64,000 nt of DNA, taken from contig JAIXMO010000035.1 in assembly GCA_025677825.1 (NCBI GenBank), positions 248,001 through 312,000 of the forward strand, written 5' to 3'. The DNA comes from Helicostylum pulchrum (lineage: Eukaryota; Mucoromycota; Mucoromycetes; Mucorales; Mucoraceae). Position 1 is the stretch's first letter. Every line of letters begins with the position of its first letter. This document shows, one piece after another, positions 34,199 through 46,014 of this stretch. The notes under the pieces were generated by a model. That model was not told the origin of the DNA, ran no database searches, and worked only from the letters and a program-made list of their open reading frames with translations. A program made the position numbers and the translations under genes.

Positions 34199-37100
34199 TT
34201 TAACTTGATGAAATAAAAAAAGTTGAGAGAGAAACAAAAAGTGATTTAAATTGTATAAAGAAAAAGGCAATGAAATAATCTAAGCTTATTATATACTATT
34301 TTTTTGGTACGCGGAGTAAATAATAACAATCCGATCGGCTGTTATCTTAAATTTCTAACTTTGGGAGAATCCAATTTTTTTACCCCAGATTTGTAGAGAA
34401 ACTGTGACTCATATTGTACCTTTATCATCCTGAGTCACATTGTATTTTTTTATTTTTTTTTTGGTATACATTTAACCATTACCATATCATTTCCTTTCTT
34501 TAATCCCTTTTTTTACCTTTTTATCTCTCATTCTTACTCATTTGTATGCTTGTTTCTCATATTTATTCTTTATCTGTACATGTTACTCTTTGTTAAACTG
34601 TATGGGTCATGCATAGCATTACAGAAACAAAAAAAGTATTCTAATGTATTTGAACTCAGATGTAGGTTGCTTTTTGGTAACCTTCCCCACACCTTTGACA
34701 AAAAACTGGATTACGTATATATCAACCTCCGCTATAGTAGAAAAGTGCTTGGTACTTTCTAAACGAATGATATCGTAATACCTTACTTGTGTGATAGACA
34801 ACAAGTTTTTTTTGCCCTTTTGATTTATGATATAGTTATTAGAAAAAGATTTGGGATATATTTCCAGACTTGCCTAATGTAGCTTGCCGTGATTGGTCAA
34901 AAGATTTAGCACCTTAGCATAATCATTTAAGCTGGAACCTTTTGTATGTTTCAAGGGGGGGGGGATGCTTTTTGTTTATCTCTCGGAGATACTATATTTA
35001 GTACAAATATATTTTCTACGGAGAAAGTCGATACAGTAACTTGACATAATAAAATATAACATTCATGTTAAATATAACCGAGATACATCAGTGATACAAC
35101 AACAAAAAGCATAGCAGTACAAGTTTATTAGAGTATGTCCAAGACATGTAGCATGTACTATTTATTATGATTGCTTACATTTTCACGTCATGTACGTATT
35201 ATGGTTAGTAGATGATACAACCATAAAAAAATAATTAAAGTTAGTGTGATCAGCTATATTTTTTTAGGTACCAAACATTTTTATTTATACATAAAGCGTC
35301 ATTTGTTTTTCTCTATTTACTAAAGATTAGCAATACGACTATCGAGGCTTCTTTGCTTTTTTGTAATTGAACACCAACGCATGCGAGACATGTAATATAA
35401 AAAGCCAAAAATTAAATTAAAACATTTATCTTATCGTATTTAGAGTAATTAAAACAGTGTTTATTTGTATGCTCTTTATTTACTAAACTATAACGTTATA
35501 TGATATAAATTTCTCTATGATACTATTTAAACATGAAATTTGACGTAGGATTAAATATTTAATTATCAAGAGCTGATCAAAACAGAATATCCTATTCATT
35601 TATGACGCCGTATTAATGGTGGATTGTTATACAACTTTATAGGTACGCGTAATGGTGTCTGATGGTTTGACAGTTGAATGGTAATATACATTGCTATGAT
35701 TGGATAGAATGCGTATAAACCGATGAACATAGCCTTAAGATTTGTAAGGTTTATCTTTTTAGATAGTTCGCCGAAACATAGCCCTGAAATAGCTTTTCCT
35801 TATTAGAAAATTTCCCTTTTTCTTCTAAAATGCATTTTACAGTTTTTATGCAGATGAAGCTATTCGGAAAAAAATATGCAAACGTCTTTTAGAGGTTAAA
35901 ATTAAGATAACTGCTAGTAATATGCATTAGTCACTAGGAAAAATCGTATGAAATCCGAGAAAATACACGACAAATGGTATCGCCTTACGATTTCTAAGAA
36001 GGCACGAATAACTTTGTTACGCCTGGGCATATCCATATTCTACTGTCATATATTAGTATGCCCTCCTTATGTCACTTCTAACCGCTGTCTTCCTGGGAAG
36101 ATACGGAAATGTTGTGGGCCCTCCCACTACCACACAAAGTTTTTAAAGCCTTGTGGGGACTAATTATCGTTAAAGTGCGTTACTAAGCAACACTTTTTAG
36201 TTGGGGTCCTACGGCCAGGTCCTTATCTAGTATCTATCACTTTTAAACCGAAATAAACCAATAACTATTCATCTCTCGTACCCTTAAATGACCATTGTGG
36301 ACAGCTATACAAGATATACACTTTATTACGACGGCGTCTCCTATGGGTAGCACTATATACTCGACATACAGACAGCAGTGATGACATACCAGTGGACTGC
36401 ATTCTCTCACTTCAGTACTTTTTATATCAAACTAAATAAACCCCCTCAAAAGAGCTTTCGAAAGAGTATCTTAAATACCATAGCATGTCTCTATTCGAGT
36501 AGTTAGTTTCTAGCTTGCTATTTGCAATACAACAAAATTACCCGTTTTTATTATTTTCTTTAAAGTCAATATACGCCGCAGCAGCAAAGGGAAAAACTTT
36601 AAGACACATACCGGGCATTTGAATTCAATGGGAGTACTAAACCCGAAAAATACAGCTTCTAGAGGATGTGATACAATTTCCCTTTTTTTTATATATGCTC
36701 CTTACGTAATCCAGCGGCGTAATAATTGATTACTTTCGTCATAGTCTTGTAAATCACTTAGTAAATACAAGGAGTTGATTTGTTAGTTTTCAAACAGCAT
36801 TACTAAGAAACATATAGCACCGGGAAAAAATCACTTCAACAAGGTACAAAAAAAATCCCTTCCAATCATTTACAATTAGGTAAACTTACAATAAGGACCG
36901 ACATACAGTTTTTTTTCTATGTGTGTTGTATTCGGTTTATATAGTGCAATATTTATTGGCATTATAATACACGTTGTACATAATTGATGAGAGAAATACG
37001 GAAGTTTTTTCGTCCTAGTAGCATAGAAATATATGTTTTGTTGGGTGATCAGTCATTCACATACAAAAACAATTCCCCGGAAGGGGCTATAGCCAGGCTG

Positions 37101-37507
37101 GGAGAATACAGAAAAGGGAAAATCTACGGGGGAAGAGAAGCTAAAAAAGACTGAAATTAGCTCCGCGGGAAAATGGTAAATCTTGGAATTAAAATGTAGA
37201 TTAAATAAAATCCAGAATGAGTTCTTAATTCCTTTTGATAAAGGTACTTTGTTACAAAAAATAGCCCGTGTACTATTTATTAGATGTAAATCTACTATCT
37301 ATCTCGTATCGTTGATAAGATATAACATCATAAAAAAAACGAATGTGAGAAGATTTAAAGTTACGTGCGTAATATGTAGGTGATTATTTTTTTTAGTGCG
37401 ACAAAAAACTTTTAGCGGTCATTCAACCAGAGAGAGTATAAATAAAGCCCCTTATTTACTTTTTATTTTTATCTTTTTTTAGTTTTTCACACACACAAAT
37501 ATTAAAA
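34199..37507. other. Gene-free stretch of 3.3 kb between divergent genes
   Basis: The longest intergenic region here. Short open frames (for example 35948-36163) lack recognisable domains. Between about 35.6 and 37.1 kb the base composition is more even and homopolymers are fewer than in other spacers, which might mark decayed coding or transposon DNA. A run of ten G lies at about 34957-34966. TATAA-like and pyrimidine-rich DNA immediately precedes the xylose reductase ATG (37437-37507). Confidence 0.45.
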
Positions 37508-38536
37508 ATGTCTACTGATTATCTTACCTTGAACAGAACTGGCGACAAGATGCCTATCCGCGGTTTCGGCTGTTGGAAGATTGATACCAAGGATGCTGAG
37601 GAGACCATCTACCAAGCTATCAAGGCTGGATACCGTCTTTTTGATGGTGCCTGTGATTACGGTAACGAAGTTGAAGTTGGTTGTGGTGTTAGAAAGGCCA
37701 TTGCTGAAGGTTTGGTAAAGAGAGAAGACCTTTTCATCGTCACCAAGTTATGGAACACCTTCCACAGCAAGAACCACGTTCGTGCTGCTTTCGATAGACA
37801 ATTAAAGGATTCTGGACTTGACTACTTTGATCTTTATCTTATTCATTGTAAGTATACATATATATATATATATTTAGTGGTAGTTTGAAAATATTTACGC
37901 GTTATCATAGTCCCCGTTCCTTTGCACTACGTCTCTCCTACTGACAACTATCCCCCTGGATGGTATGTTGGTGATGCCAAGTCTATTGCCTTTGAGCGTT
38001 CCCCCATCCACGAATGTTGGGCTGAGTTGGAAAAATTGGTCGATGCAAAGTTAACTCGTAACATTGGTATTGCCAACTTCAATTGTCAAGCCATCTTGGA
38101 CTTGCTTACCTATGCCAGAATTAAGCCTGCTGTTTTACAAATTGAACTCCATCCTTACTTGCCTCAAGAACGTTTGGTCAAGTGGGTCAAAGAACAAGAT
38201 ATTCACATCACTGCTTACTCTTCTTTCGGTCCTACCTCTTATGTTGACTTGACCGAGACTGGTAAGTCTTATACCTCTTTGCTCGAACATGCTGATGTCA
38301 AGAGCGTTGCTGAGAAGCACAGTATTTCTGCTGGTCAAGTCTTGTTACGTTGGGCTTTGGACCGTGAGTTTGCTGTTATTCCCAAGAGTGTTAACCCAGG
38401 AAGAATGCAAAGCAATTTGGATATCTTGAACATCAAGTTTGATGCTGAGGATAACAAGACTTTGAACTCTCTCAAGTCCAACCAAAGATTCAATGATCCC
38501 ATGACCTATGGTTTCAACTTGCCTCTTTTCGATTAA
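37508..38536 (+). CDS. XYL1: Aldo/keto reductase, NAD(P)H-dependent xylose reductase type
   Basis: Two exons (37508-37847, 37911-38536), 321 residues, the usual AKR2 length. Active-site tetrad: Asp in Y-R-L-F-D-G-A, Tyr in C-D-Y-G-N-E, Lys in V-T-K-L-W and His in L-I-H-F-P. Coenzyme-binding I-P-K-S-V-N-P-G-R follows near the C-terminus, with I-G-I-A-N-F-N and Q-I-E-L-H-P-Y. The P-G-W segment after the catalytic histidine is typical of xylose reductases. Reaction: xylose to xylitol with NADPH, and other aldoses. Codon use is distinctive, with many C-ending codons (AAC, ACC, GTC, GCC) and AAG, unlike most neighbours, which suggests high expression. A TATA-like ATAAATAAAG element lies about 70 bases upstream. 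Confidence 0.93.
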
Positions 38537-38700
38537 ATCATATTAATCACCCCACTTGTAATTTTTCAAACAAAATAAATACCTCTTTTTTTTATTTTTT
38601 ATTTATTGGGTTTATTTTTTAAAAGGATGGGATGAAAGTTTATATATAAAATGCAAAAAAGTATCATGTAATAAAAAAAAGGGGGAAGTGTATTCATAAT

Positions 38701-40454
38701 TTAGTATTGTTGTTCAATACCGGCTTCCAACATGGCATGTCTAGCATGAATACCTTGGAAACGTCTACGTTTAGCGTCAATCCAAAGCATCGTTTCGGCA
38801 TAAGTTTTAGGCAGGATACGACGAAGTTTCACTTTATCATCCCCGGAGGCTAATGTGAAATGGAAAACGTTTGTGGTTTCCCTCGTTCCCTTTTCAATAT
38901 TGATGACCTCTGCAATAACACGAACTTGAACAGATCGATGAGGATATCCCTCAGATAAGACAATACCCGATCTTAAATTTAAAAGAGTACCTACATGCAC
39001 TGGTTTTCTAAACGTAACTTCATCCATGGATAATAAAGTAGGAGACGAGGTCTTCATAAAGAGTGCAGTATTAGCATAAGCAAGTTCGTAAGCACGACGC
39101 ATCAAATAACCACCAAATATATTGTTATGTATATTTCTATCTTGAGGTTGCATTAAAAAATTACTTTCAATCTTTGTATCACGCATCCAAACAAGGTTAC
39201 TGGGTAGAGGTTGCATTTCATCCGAGGATTGAGAGCTTGTAAATTCATCATCGCCGGTACCGTTGATATACTGCGAGTATTGTAAGAAAATATCGTGGAT
39301 ATCAAGACGTTCCTCTGGCGTAGGAGGTTGACGTAATAAAGATGTCTCGGCTGCACGCTTCTTTCTCTTTTTGTTAGCTTCAGCTATCTCAAAGAGTCTT
39401 TCTTCAGCGGGAGATGTTAATTTCAGTGGATTGATTTTGGTGGGTTTTTGTGTGAGAGAGTCAAGAGCAACCATTGTGAATCGAGTAGCCAAAACTGTGT
39501 TTTTGGTAAGAATACCTAAATTCTCTGGGTTGTCCATACCCCCTCTAATGTAACTACCTTCTACACTTCCAGGTACTGTCTCAGCCTTAATGAAAACTAA
39601 AATAAAGGGTCAATAACCGTTGTGTCTTTAAGCTTTTACCCTTTTTTTATAATACTTACTCTCCATGGAACTGCTACCAACATAACTTACATGACCACTA
39701 AGTTTATAATTTTCAATACCTGCCTCAGGTAAAAATAAATCTAGTCTATCAACGCTAGCAGTAACGATTGTGACGGGTGGGGCGTCTTGATCTCCATTAT
39801 CAACGTGTTTATAGCCAATAGCACCAGCGAGAGCATCCAAATCTACTCAAGCACACGAAGTCAAATTTTTTTTAGCAAAAAAAAACGCAGGTATACTAGC
39901 TCTCTTTGTTTTACCTTCTAAAAGCTTTCCTGTACGAATTTTTCCATCAGAAAAGATATATTCATCCAAAAGTTTAGGGTTTGATTTGAAAGGCAAGTAC
40001 TCTTCAATATAACTATCAGACATCTTTTTTTTTCAAAAAAAGGAAAAAAATAACGGAAGTTCAAATTAGTAAACCCAATTAAACGACAAACAACGAAAAA
40101 CAACGAAAAAAAAGAGCCTTACTGTTCTGTCAATTAATTTACGAGGTTTAGGAGGAGCTGAACTTGGCACTTGTTTCTTTGATTCATGCTCCAGAATTTT
40201 ATCCATCCAAAATCCTTTAGGTCTAACGGTATAAACTGTTTCTAAACCATCTTGATAGACAGGAGAAAAAAAAAATGAGTTATTTGTCATTTTTTCTGCA
40301 TTTAAAAAGTCTTACCATTTGTATTATTCAATTTTCTCGAGGAGTGAAGGGTAGCGACACGTAATAAGGCATGTCTATTAACAAACTGTTTAAACTGACC
40401 ACATAAAAAAGCCTTTTGTAACGGTTGCTGATATCTTCGACAAGTATGCCACAT
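38701..40454 (-). CDS. Mitochondrial acyl-CoA thioesterase, ACOT9-like double hotdog
   Basis: A gene of about five exons. The N-terminus (M-W-H-T-C-R-R-Y-Q-Q-P-L-Q-K, with R-H-A-L-L-R-V-A-T-L-H-S-S-R) is rich in Arg and hydrophobic residues without acidic residues, as in a mitochondrial presequence. Two hotdog domains follow. The first contains L-S-G-H-V-S-Y-V-G-S-S-S-M-E. The second has N-I-H-N-N-I-F-G-G-Y-L-M-R-R-A-Y-E-L-A, the ACOT9 hallmark, and V-T-F-R-K-P-V-H-V-G. Reaction: hydrolysis of acyl-CoA to free fatty acid and CoA in mitochondria. A charged Lys/Arg linker lies between the hotdogs (about 39.35 kb). The end is E-Q-Q-Y. Start chosen at the first ATG giving the presequence. Confidence 0.92.
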
Positions 40455-41160
40455 AATTTATTTTTTAAAAAGTAAAAGAGAAAAAGAGAAATCAAAACTG
40501 CTTGGAAAAAAAAAATGAAACTAGGCCCGGACTATTTTTATATGCTTTATACCCGTCACATATGAAAACGAAACCAATGGTGGAGTGTGATAATGAGTAA
40601 GTCGTATTTCAATGGAGAGAGGACAGAGAAGGAGAGAATAATATCCCGTATACTACAATATACATTACACGCGGTTATTTCTCACAAGATATATAGGAAG
40701 AAAATCAAATGTTTAAGCGATGTCGCAATTCATGCAAGTAAAGAGTCACTTTCTGAGATAAGTTTTTTTAAACTATTCGCGCTATAAAAGTCGAAATATT
40801 TGTTTGTATATGATACTGTTATCAGAGTTACGGCATTTCTGTTTATTTCTGGCACTAGTTATTCTGGATTTTTGTACTTCTGATTCTTATTTTCGGTATA
40901 ATTCATTTTCCGAGTTAAAAAAAAACGTGTTTGAATGACAGAAGGGTATTTAATTGTTACATTCGAAAGAATTGTGCATACAAAAAAAAAGTAAGTTTTG
41001 ATATAAGAAATACGTACCCGTTACATATATACATCAAAAAAGTTGATGTATCGTTGATTATAGTTTATCAGTACTCTTAAAAATAAAATAAAAAGTACCA
41101 TTGATTTCATTTTTTTACTCCTTTTTTTTTCTCATACTTTATATTTTCGTATTGGTAATC
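40455..41160. promoter_or_regulatory. Divergent intergenic region, 0.7 kb
   Basis: The region between the thioesterase (-) and the orphan gene (+). A short inverted repeat (ACATCAA...TTGATGT) sits at 41030-41048. It is otherwise AT-rich, with no gene. Confidence 0.5.
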
Positions 41161-41685
41161 ATGAAGGGCTATTATCAAAACTGGCGTCAACAGTCTCCTT
41201 TTATTCCACAAACACTTAAATGGTATCACGTAAACGATATGATGATATATTTGCACAGGATGCGCTCACATATCTTTGAAAGGTCAAATATTCCTAACCT
41301 GTTAAGTTGTGATGCTCCAGTTGCAGAGAATTATAGGTTTCCAAAGGATACTAGCTACATGTGTGAGGGTATAGGAAACTGGAATATATATCTTGACAAG
41401 TTGTTGTTATGTCTAAGTATTTTAAAAAACTCTAAACGTATGCAAGAGAGCGATTTTAAAACGATAGGACAAGTGGAACTGTTTGCACTCGAAATGATCA
41501 ATCACTTATTACAAAGTATAGCACAAACGGAAAACTTGTTGACGTGTCAAACGTTTGAAGAAATGTACAAGATAGTTTGGATAGAAAACATTATTTTTGT
41601 GGACTATCAAAGCTTACCTGTGGTGGTAGCCAGTATTTTACAACGTGTGGATAAACTATGGCACACGGTAGCACAGTACAAATAA
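41161..41685 (+). CDS. Orphan 174-residue intronless protein
   Basis: ATG at 41161 opens a single-exon frame of 174 residues. The open frame continues 60 bases upstream but without an ATG, and that part is Phe-rich 5' leader. The protein is predicted mostly helical, with aromatic-rich patches (Y-Y-Q-N-W, N-W-N-I-Y-L-D-K) and no signal peptide or transmembrane helix. Cysteines are few and scattered. No domain was recognised. Its even amino acid composition and length make chance unlikely. It is tail-to-tail with the OSR1-like kinase gene. The function is unknown. Confidence 0.6.
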   Translation: MKGYYQNWRQQSPFIPQTLKWYHVNDMMIYLHRMRSHIFERSNIPNLLSCDAPVAENYRFPKDTSYMCEGIGNWNIYLDKLLLCLSILKNSKRMQESDFKTIGQVELFALEMINHLLQSIAQTENLLTCQTFEEMYKIVWIENIIFVDYQSLPVVVASILQRVDKLWHTVAQYK

Positions 41686-42049
41686 AAGAATAAAACTTAA
41701 TTTTAAAAATAGGTTAGGCTAGTAACCGTGACTGCGGGCAAGTACTAATTATATAAAAAATTTTAGGCTTCGAAAAACTATAAAAAGGGGACAGAATTCA
41801 TAAAATATTTGAGTTTCTTTGTACTTCTTTCTCGTTTTCATATCGGATAAATCTTTCGCCTTTTACTAAAGATTTCCGTGGATGCGGGAAACTAAGGAAG
41901 ATTACCCAAATTTTTTGTTAACCCCAAAATATTAAAAAAAAGTATATTTTATCTTTTTAAAAGATGCTTTTTTTTTATTATTATTTAAAAGAAAAGAAAA
42001 TGAAAAAAACGAAAAACGGAAAGAAATATATTCATTGTTTTTTTTTGTT
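41686..42049. other. Intergenic between convergent genes, 364 bases
   Basis: AT-rich 3' flanks with T and A runs. Nothing else was seen. Confidence 0.6.
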
Positions 42050-42993
42050 TTATTGGGGATTCTTTAGTTGCTCAATTTGTCTTCTCATAGTATCATTCTC
42101 CCTTTGTAATAAAAGGTTTTCACGTTGATATGCTTGCAATTGTTGTTCCAAAGACTCCTATATATTAATTCTATTATTAATATAAATGCTATTAAAGAAA
42201 AAGGGGAGGGGGGAGAAAATACTTTACAACGAGGTCTCCGTTTGTTTTTTCAGATGACTTTGGCAATTCAATCATGTTGAATAAATCAGTTAATATTTGT
42301 CTTTGAGAGTCATTTTGTTTCAACAATTCGTCAAGTTGGTTATATATAATGGGTATTGACTTGCCTCTAGTTAAAGAGGAGGAACTACCTGAGTGTGTAG
42401 AATAAGGTGACTCTTGGTCTATTACTCAGAATTAATTATAGGGGTACGTATACGTATACATTAATTACTTACTGTGGTCAGCTACATTTTGCCTAGTATC
42501 ACTGTGATTGCTAGTTAATTCAAATCTACCAATCTTTCTAGATTCTGAAGAGACGGTGGAATATTGATCTTCACGACTATCAGGTCTATTATTTCCTCCT
42601 CTTGATTGAGTGGAATTTTCTCTTGTTAAATTATGACCAGTAGTATTAGATATATTAGAGTTATTACGTGATAAAGGGACATTAAACACATTTAAGTGTT
42701 GTGGAGGTGGTGGAGATTGTTGAGGGCTAAATCTTGATTTTCTATCTAAAATATATGTACATGTGTTTAGGTTCTATAACGAAATAAAGAAACAAAGGAA
42801 CACTCTTACTCATATTGTCTTCGTGGCTAATAGTACGGTAAAGTTGTTTACCAGTAGCAGGTTTACCAGTTTCTTCAGAAAAAGTTACAGTAGGTGTTCT
42901 TTCATGTAGACTACCATGTCTACTACGGTTTAAATCGAATCTTTTTTTTTTGGTATCCTATTCAAACATCAATAAAATTTAATACACAAATAA

Positions 42994-43035
<42 letters not shown>

Positions 43036-44548
43036 TATCACACACACGTACTATTTCATTGTTAGGGAAGCCAGGGGGAGCGGAACCTTGGTGTTGATGT
43101 TTCATAATAAAATCATCACTTAATGCACGCGTTTTTCTTGTTGGAGGAACAGGAGGAGGAGTAGGTTCATAAGTGGGGGTATAAGACCAAGACTCAGAAG
43201 CATGATGATGAGTAGAAGGCTTTCTTACGACGACATGACCAAAGGAAATATGCTTCTTTGGAGCAGTAGCATCTTCATTGAAATCCCATTCGTCTGTACT
43301 TTGACTAGAGATGGTCTTTTGAGGAAACTTTTTTACAGGCCTGTTCTCAATAGGTGGAATATCAGCAATTAAATTCTTGGCTAACCATTCGGATTTTTTA
43401 GCTTGTTTAAAGAATGGGTGTAATAACAACTTTTCAGAAGAAGGTCTCTTTGAAGGATCCTTTGACATGCAAGTATCAATCATTTCTTTAAATACACGTG
43501 AAAAACGATTTGTCGTTGTTTCACGAGAAAGTGTAGGTGGATCGTTATTTAAAGTCATCATTAATACCTTTAGAGGTGGATGCTTTGCAAATGGTGCATG
43601 CCCCGTTGCAAGCTCTATAGCAGTAATACCAAAGCTCCAGATATCTGCTTTATAGTCATAATCTGCTTGCTCCATTACTTCAGGTGCCATCCAACAAGGC
43701 TTTTTTTTTTATATAATGAGTAAATTTTTTTTATTGTTTTTATAGTTATTTTGTTTTGTATACGTGGTACTACTTACTGTGCCTACAAATGTTTTTCTAA
43801 CACCTCTTTCACCTGTTTCCATTAAAGAAGAAGATACACCAAAGTCGGCTAATAGGACAGAGCCATCTTCGTCCATTAACAAGTTTCCGGCCTTGACATC
43901 TCTATGAATATGTCCATTTTTATGAAGGTAGGCTAAACCTTCCAATGCTTGTTTTAATATAGTAGCAATGCTTGTTTCATCTAGACCTCCAGGAAAACCA
44001 ATTTTCATAATATCCAAGCAAGAACCTGTATATTGATATATATAAATGTTTTACAATGTATCAGCATACACACATAAATAAAAACAAAAAATAAATCACT
44101 TTCCTACAGCCATATAAGGTGTAACTATATATAATTTTGAACCATGCACAAAAGAACCATAAACTCGTAGTATGTGAGGATGCTTTGACAATGCCATTAA
44201 AGAGGTTTCTCTCTAATGTAAAATTTAATTAAATTTAATTAGGGTTAGGGTTAAATACATGTAATAGAAGGAGGTTTTTTTTTTACCCTTAGTTCATCAA
44301 TTTGATTCCTTTCAAACATATCCAAATCAATGACTTTTATTGCAACTCTTTTATTGTGTGGTATGTAAATAGCACTATATACCATTGCAGAGGATCCATA
44401 CCCTTTTTTTTACGGTAATAATGCAGTTAGAAACAAAAAAGAATACATGTATTACATGCGGAGTTTACCTATAGGTTGCTTTATTTCAAAATCATCCATA
44501 TTATTTGTTTGCTGCTGCTGCTGTTGCTGCTGCTGCTGTTGCTGCTGC

Positions 44549-44582
<34 letters not shown>

Positions 44583-44754
44583 GCTGTTCCTCGATAGACA
44601 TATTGATTTTAAGACTATCAACTGTTTTTCTAGACTCTGTAGGTTGAAGTATAGAAGTAGCTATGGTAGGACTATTCACTAGAATAGGTTTTGGATTTGC
44701 TGTCGTGTATGAATCACTACTTAAATGTTCCAAGGAACCATTTGTAGTAAACAT
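42050..44754 (-). CDS. STE20-family kinase of the OSR1/SPAK/Fray (GCK-VI) type with polyQ leader
   Basis: A multi-exon gene. The N-terminal leader carries a run of about 26 Gln (44511-44588). Kinase domain: [46 protein letters not shown] and T-loop [33 protein letters not shown] and [12 protein letters not shown] match OSR1/SPAK closely. After the kinase come W-D-F-N, a Pro-rich stretch, Ser/Asn-rich disorder with K-I-G-R-F-E-L-T-S, and a short C-terminal coiled coil (about 42.05-42.15 kb). In animals these kinases act downstream of WNK in ion balance; the fungal role is not known to me. One intron contains an uninterrupted run of 37 A on the coding strand. Confidence 0.88.
42996..43032. repeat. 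37-base T homopolymer inside an intron
   Basis: An uninterrupted run of 37 T (A on the sense strand of the OSR1-like gene) close to the donor side of an intron whose flanking exons join as N-N-E-I / D-T-K-K-K. Assembly length may be inexact. Confidence 0.9.
44511..44588 (-). repeat. Polyglutamine-coding CAG/CAA repeat in OSR1-like kinase
   Basis: About 26 Gln codons, CAG-rich on one side and almost pure CAA on the other, ahead of the kinase domain. Confidence 0.95.
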
Positions 44755-44957
44755 GATGTTAAAGGAAAGAAGAGGGGAAAATAAAGCAAGAAGGGACTAA
44801 AATAAAAAAAAGAGTAAATAAATAAATAAAAAAAGGGGTGTTTGGTAAAAGGGAAGCATGACGTACCTAATAGCTGCTTGTGTGTGGGTGAGTTGTCAAA
44901 TCGAGATTTCCGCTTTTCGAAATCCTTAAACAACCGCGTGGAGCAGCAGTCAAGTAG

Positions 44958-45472
44958 GGTGTACCAGTTTGATTTTTTATAACTAACAGGGAAGCTACTC
45001 CTATGTTAGCGCGGTGGCTCGAATGGATCAACAAGCGTACTTGGGAAAAGCACATTAAAACTGATACTTTGATATGACGTCAAATAACCTTGTTAATACG
45101 TTGAGGCTGACAATGCTACCCGCGAATCTGTTTGTGCTCGAGATAGTATTATGTTTGCTATCAGTGCCATGATGCAAGCCAAGAGTGAGGAGCAACTAGA
45201 GCCGTTCACAACCTCTTTCATAGAAATATTTCCTGTTTTTGTTGCTTACTTCAAAAGTATATGGTTAGAAAGAAAGACTTTGCAGGAAAAAGCTTGGAGA
45301 CCTGTGAGTACACTTTGTTCTTTTTTATCCGCAATTTACATATTACTAACATTCTGTTTAGAAGGCGTCGTATCATATGAGCAACATGATTGAATCGCAC
45401 CACACTCCGTTGAAATCGTTTTATTTGACAAGATCAAGAAACAAGTTGTCACTTGAGGTTTATTTATATTAA
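44958..45472 (+). pseudogene. Decayed MULE-type transposase fragment
   Basis: Two recognisable pieces lie in the same order as in fungal MULE transposases. Piece one (about 44958-45055) reads G-V-P-V-stop-F-F-I-T-N-R-E-A, then A-R-W-L-E-W-I, which is the core with in-frame stops (a TAG just before it and a TGA inside it). Piece two (about 45094-45303) reads A-D-N-A-T-R-E-S-V-C-A-R-D, then F-V-A-Y-F-K-S-I-W-L. It splices through a 58-base intron (GTGAGT...TACTAAC...TTTAG) to M-S-N-M-I-E-S-H-H-T-P-L-K-S-F-Y-L (45362-45472), the N-x-I-E-S-x-H-x-x-L-K block. The middle, with the second catalytic acidic residue, appears deleted. No terminal inverted repeats were found. It is probably dead as a transposon. 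Confidence 0.75.
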
Positions 45473-46014
45473 AAATAAAAAGGAACAGAAATAAAACAAT
45501 GGTAATTTAACGTCTGATCTTAAGGATAGTAATGTTCTTATTAAACAAAAGAATAAATAACTTGGTAAGAAAAAAAGGGAGTTTACAAGAGTCTTATAGA
45601 AAAATATACAAGAGAAAATAAAAGCTTTGGACTTCTAGTAGTTGTATCAGCAGCTAAACCTTAATAAAGTAACTTCAAAGATGATTCTTTAATCAAATGA
45701 AAGTATATCAGTAAAATGTATTAAGAAGGGATTACAGTAAAACTAAAATGTAAACACCGTTATTTTCCTAAGTTTTTAAAAAATGTGTTTAGGGTTTTTA
45801 TACTTTGTAAAAAAATAGGCTCTGGAAAAAAAGTGACTGTCACAATACTCGGTTGGATAACGACATTCAGCATTAAAACGCACGGAAGTCCAATCTAAAT
45901 TAATTCATTCTTCTTTTTTTTTATAACTCGTGTTATTTTTTTCTTTTTTCTTTTTTCTTTCTTTCATTTATTACATGCAAAACTAGTAATTGAATTCGAA
46001 ACAAATTATATCAA
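45473..46014. promoter_or_regulatory. Upstream region of adenylate cyclase, 0.54 kb
   Basis: AT-rich DNA, with a pyrimidine-rich leader (45910-45975) before the ATG. No defined elements. Confidence 0.5.

Noticed and set aside
44239..44254. TTAGGG-like tandem (AGGGTTAGGGTTAA)
   Set aside because: Only about two units inside an intron of the OSR1-like gene; too short to be an interstitial telomere.
44867..45055. Minus-strand frame across the MULE relic
   Set aside because: It is the antisense shadow of the transposase core read on the plus strand.
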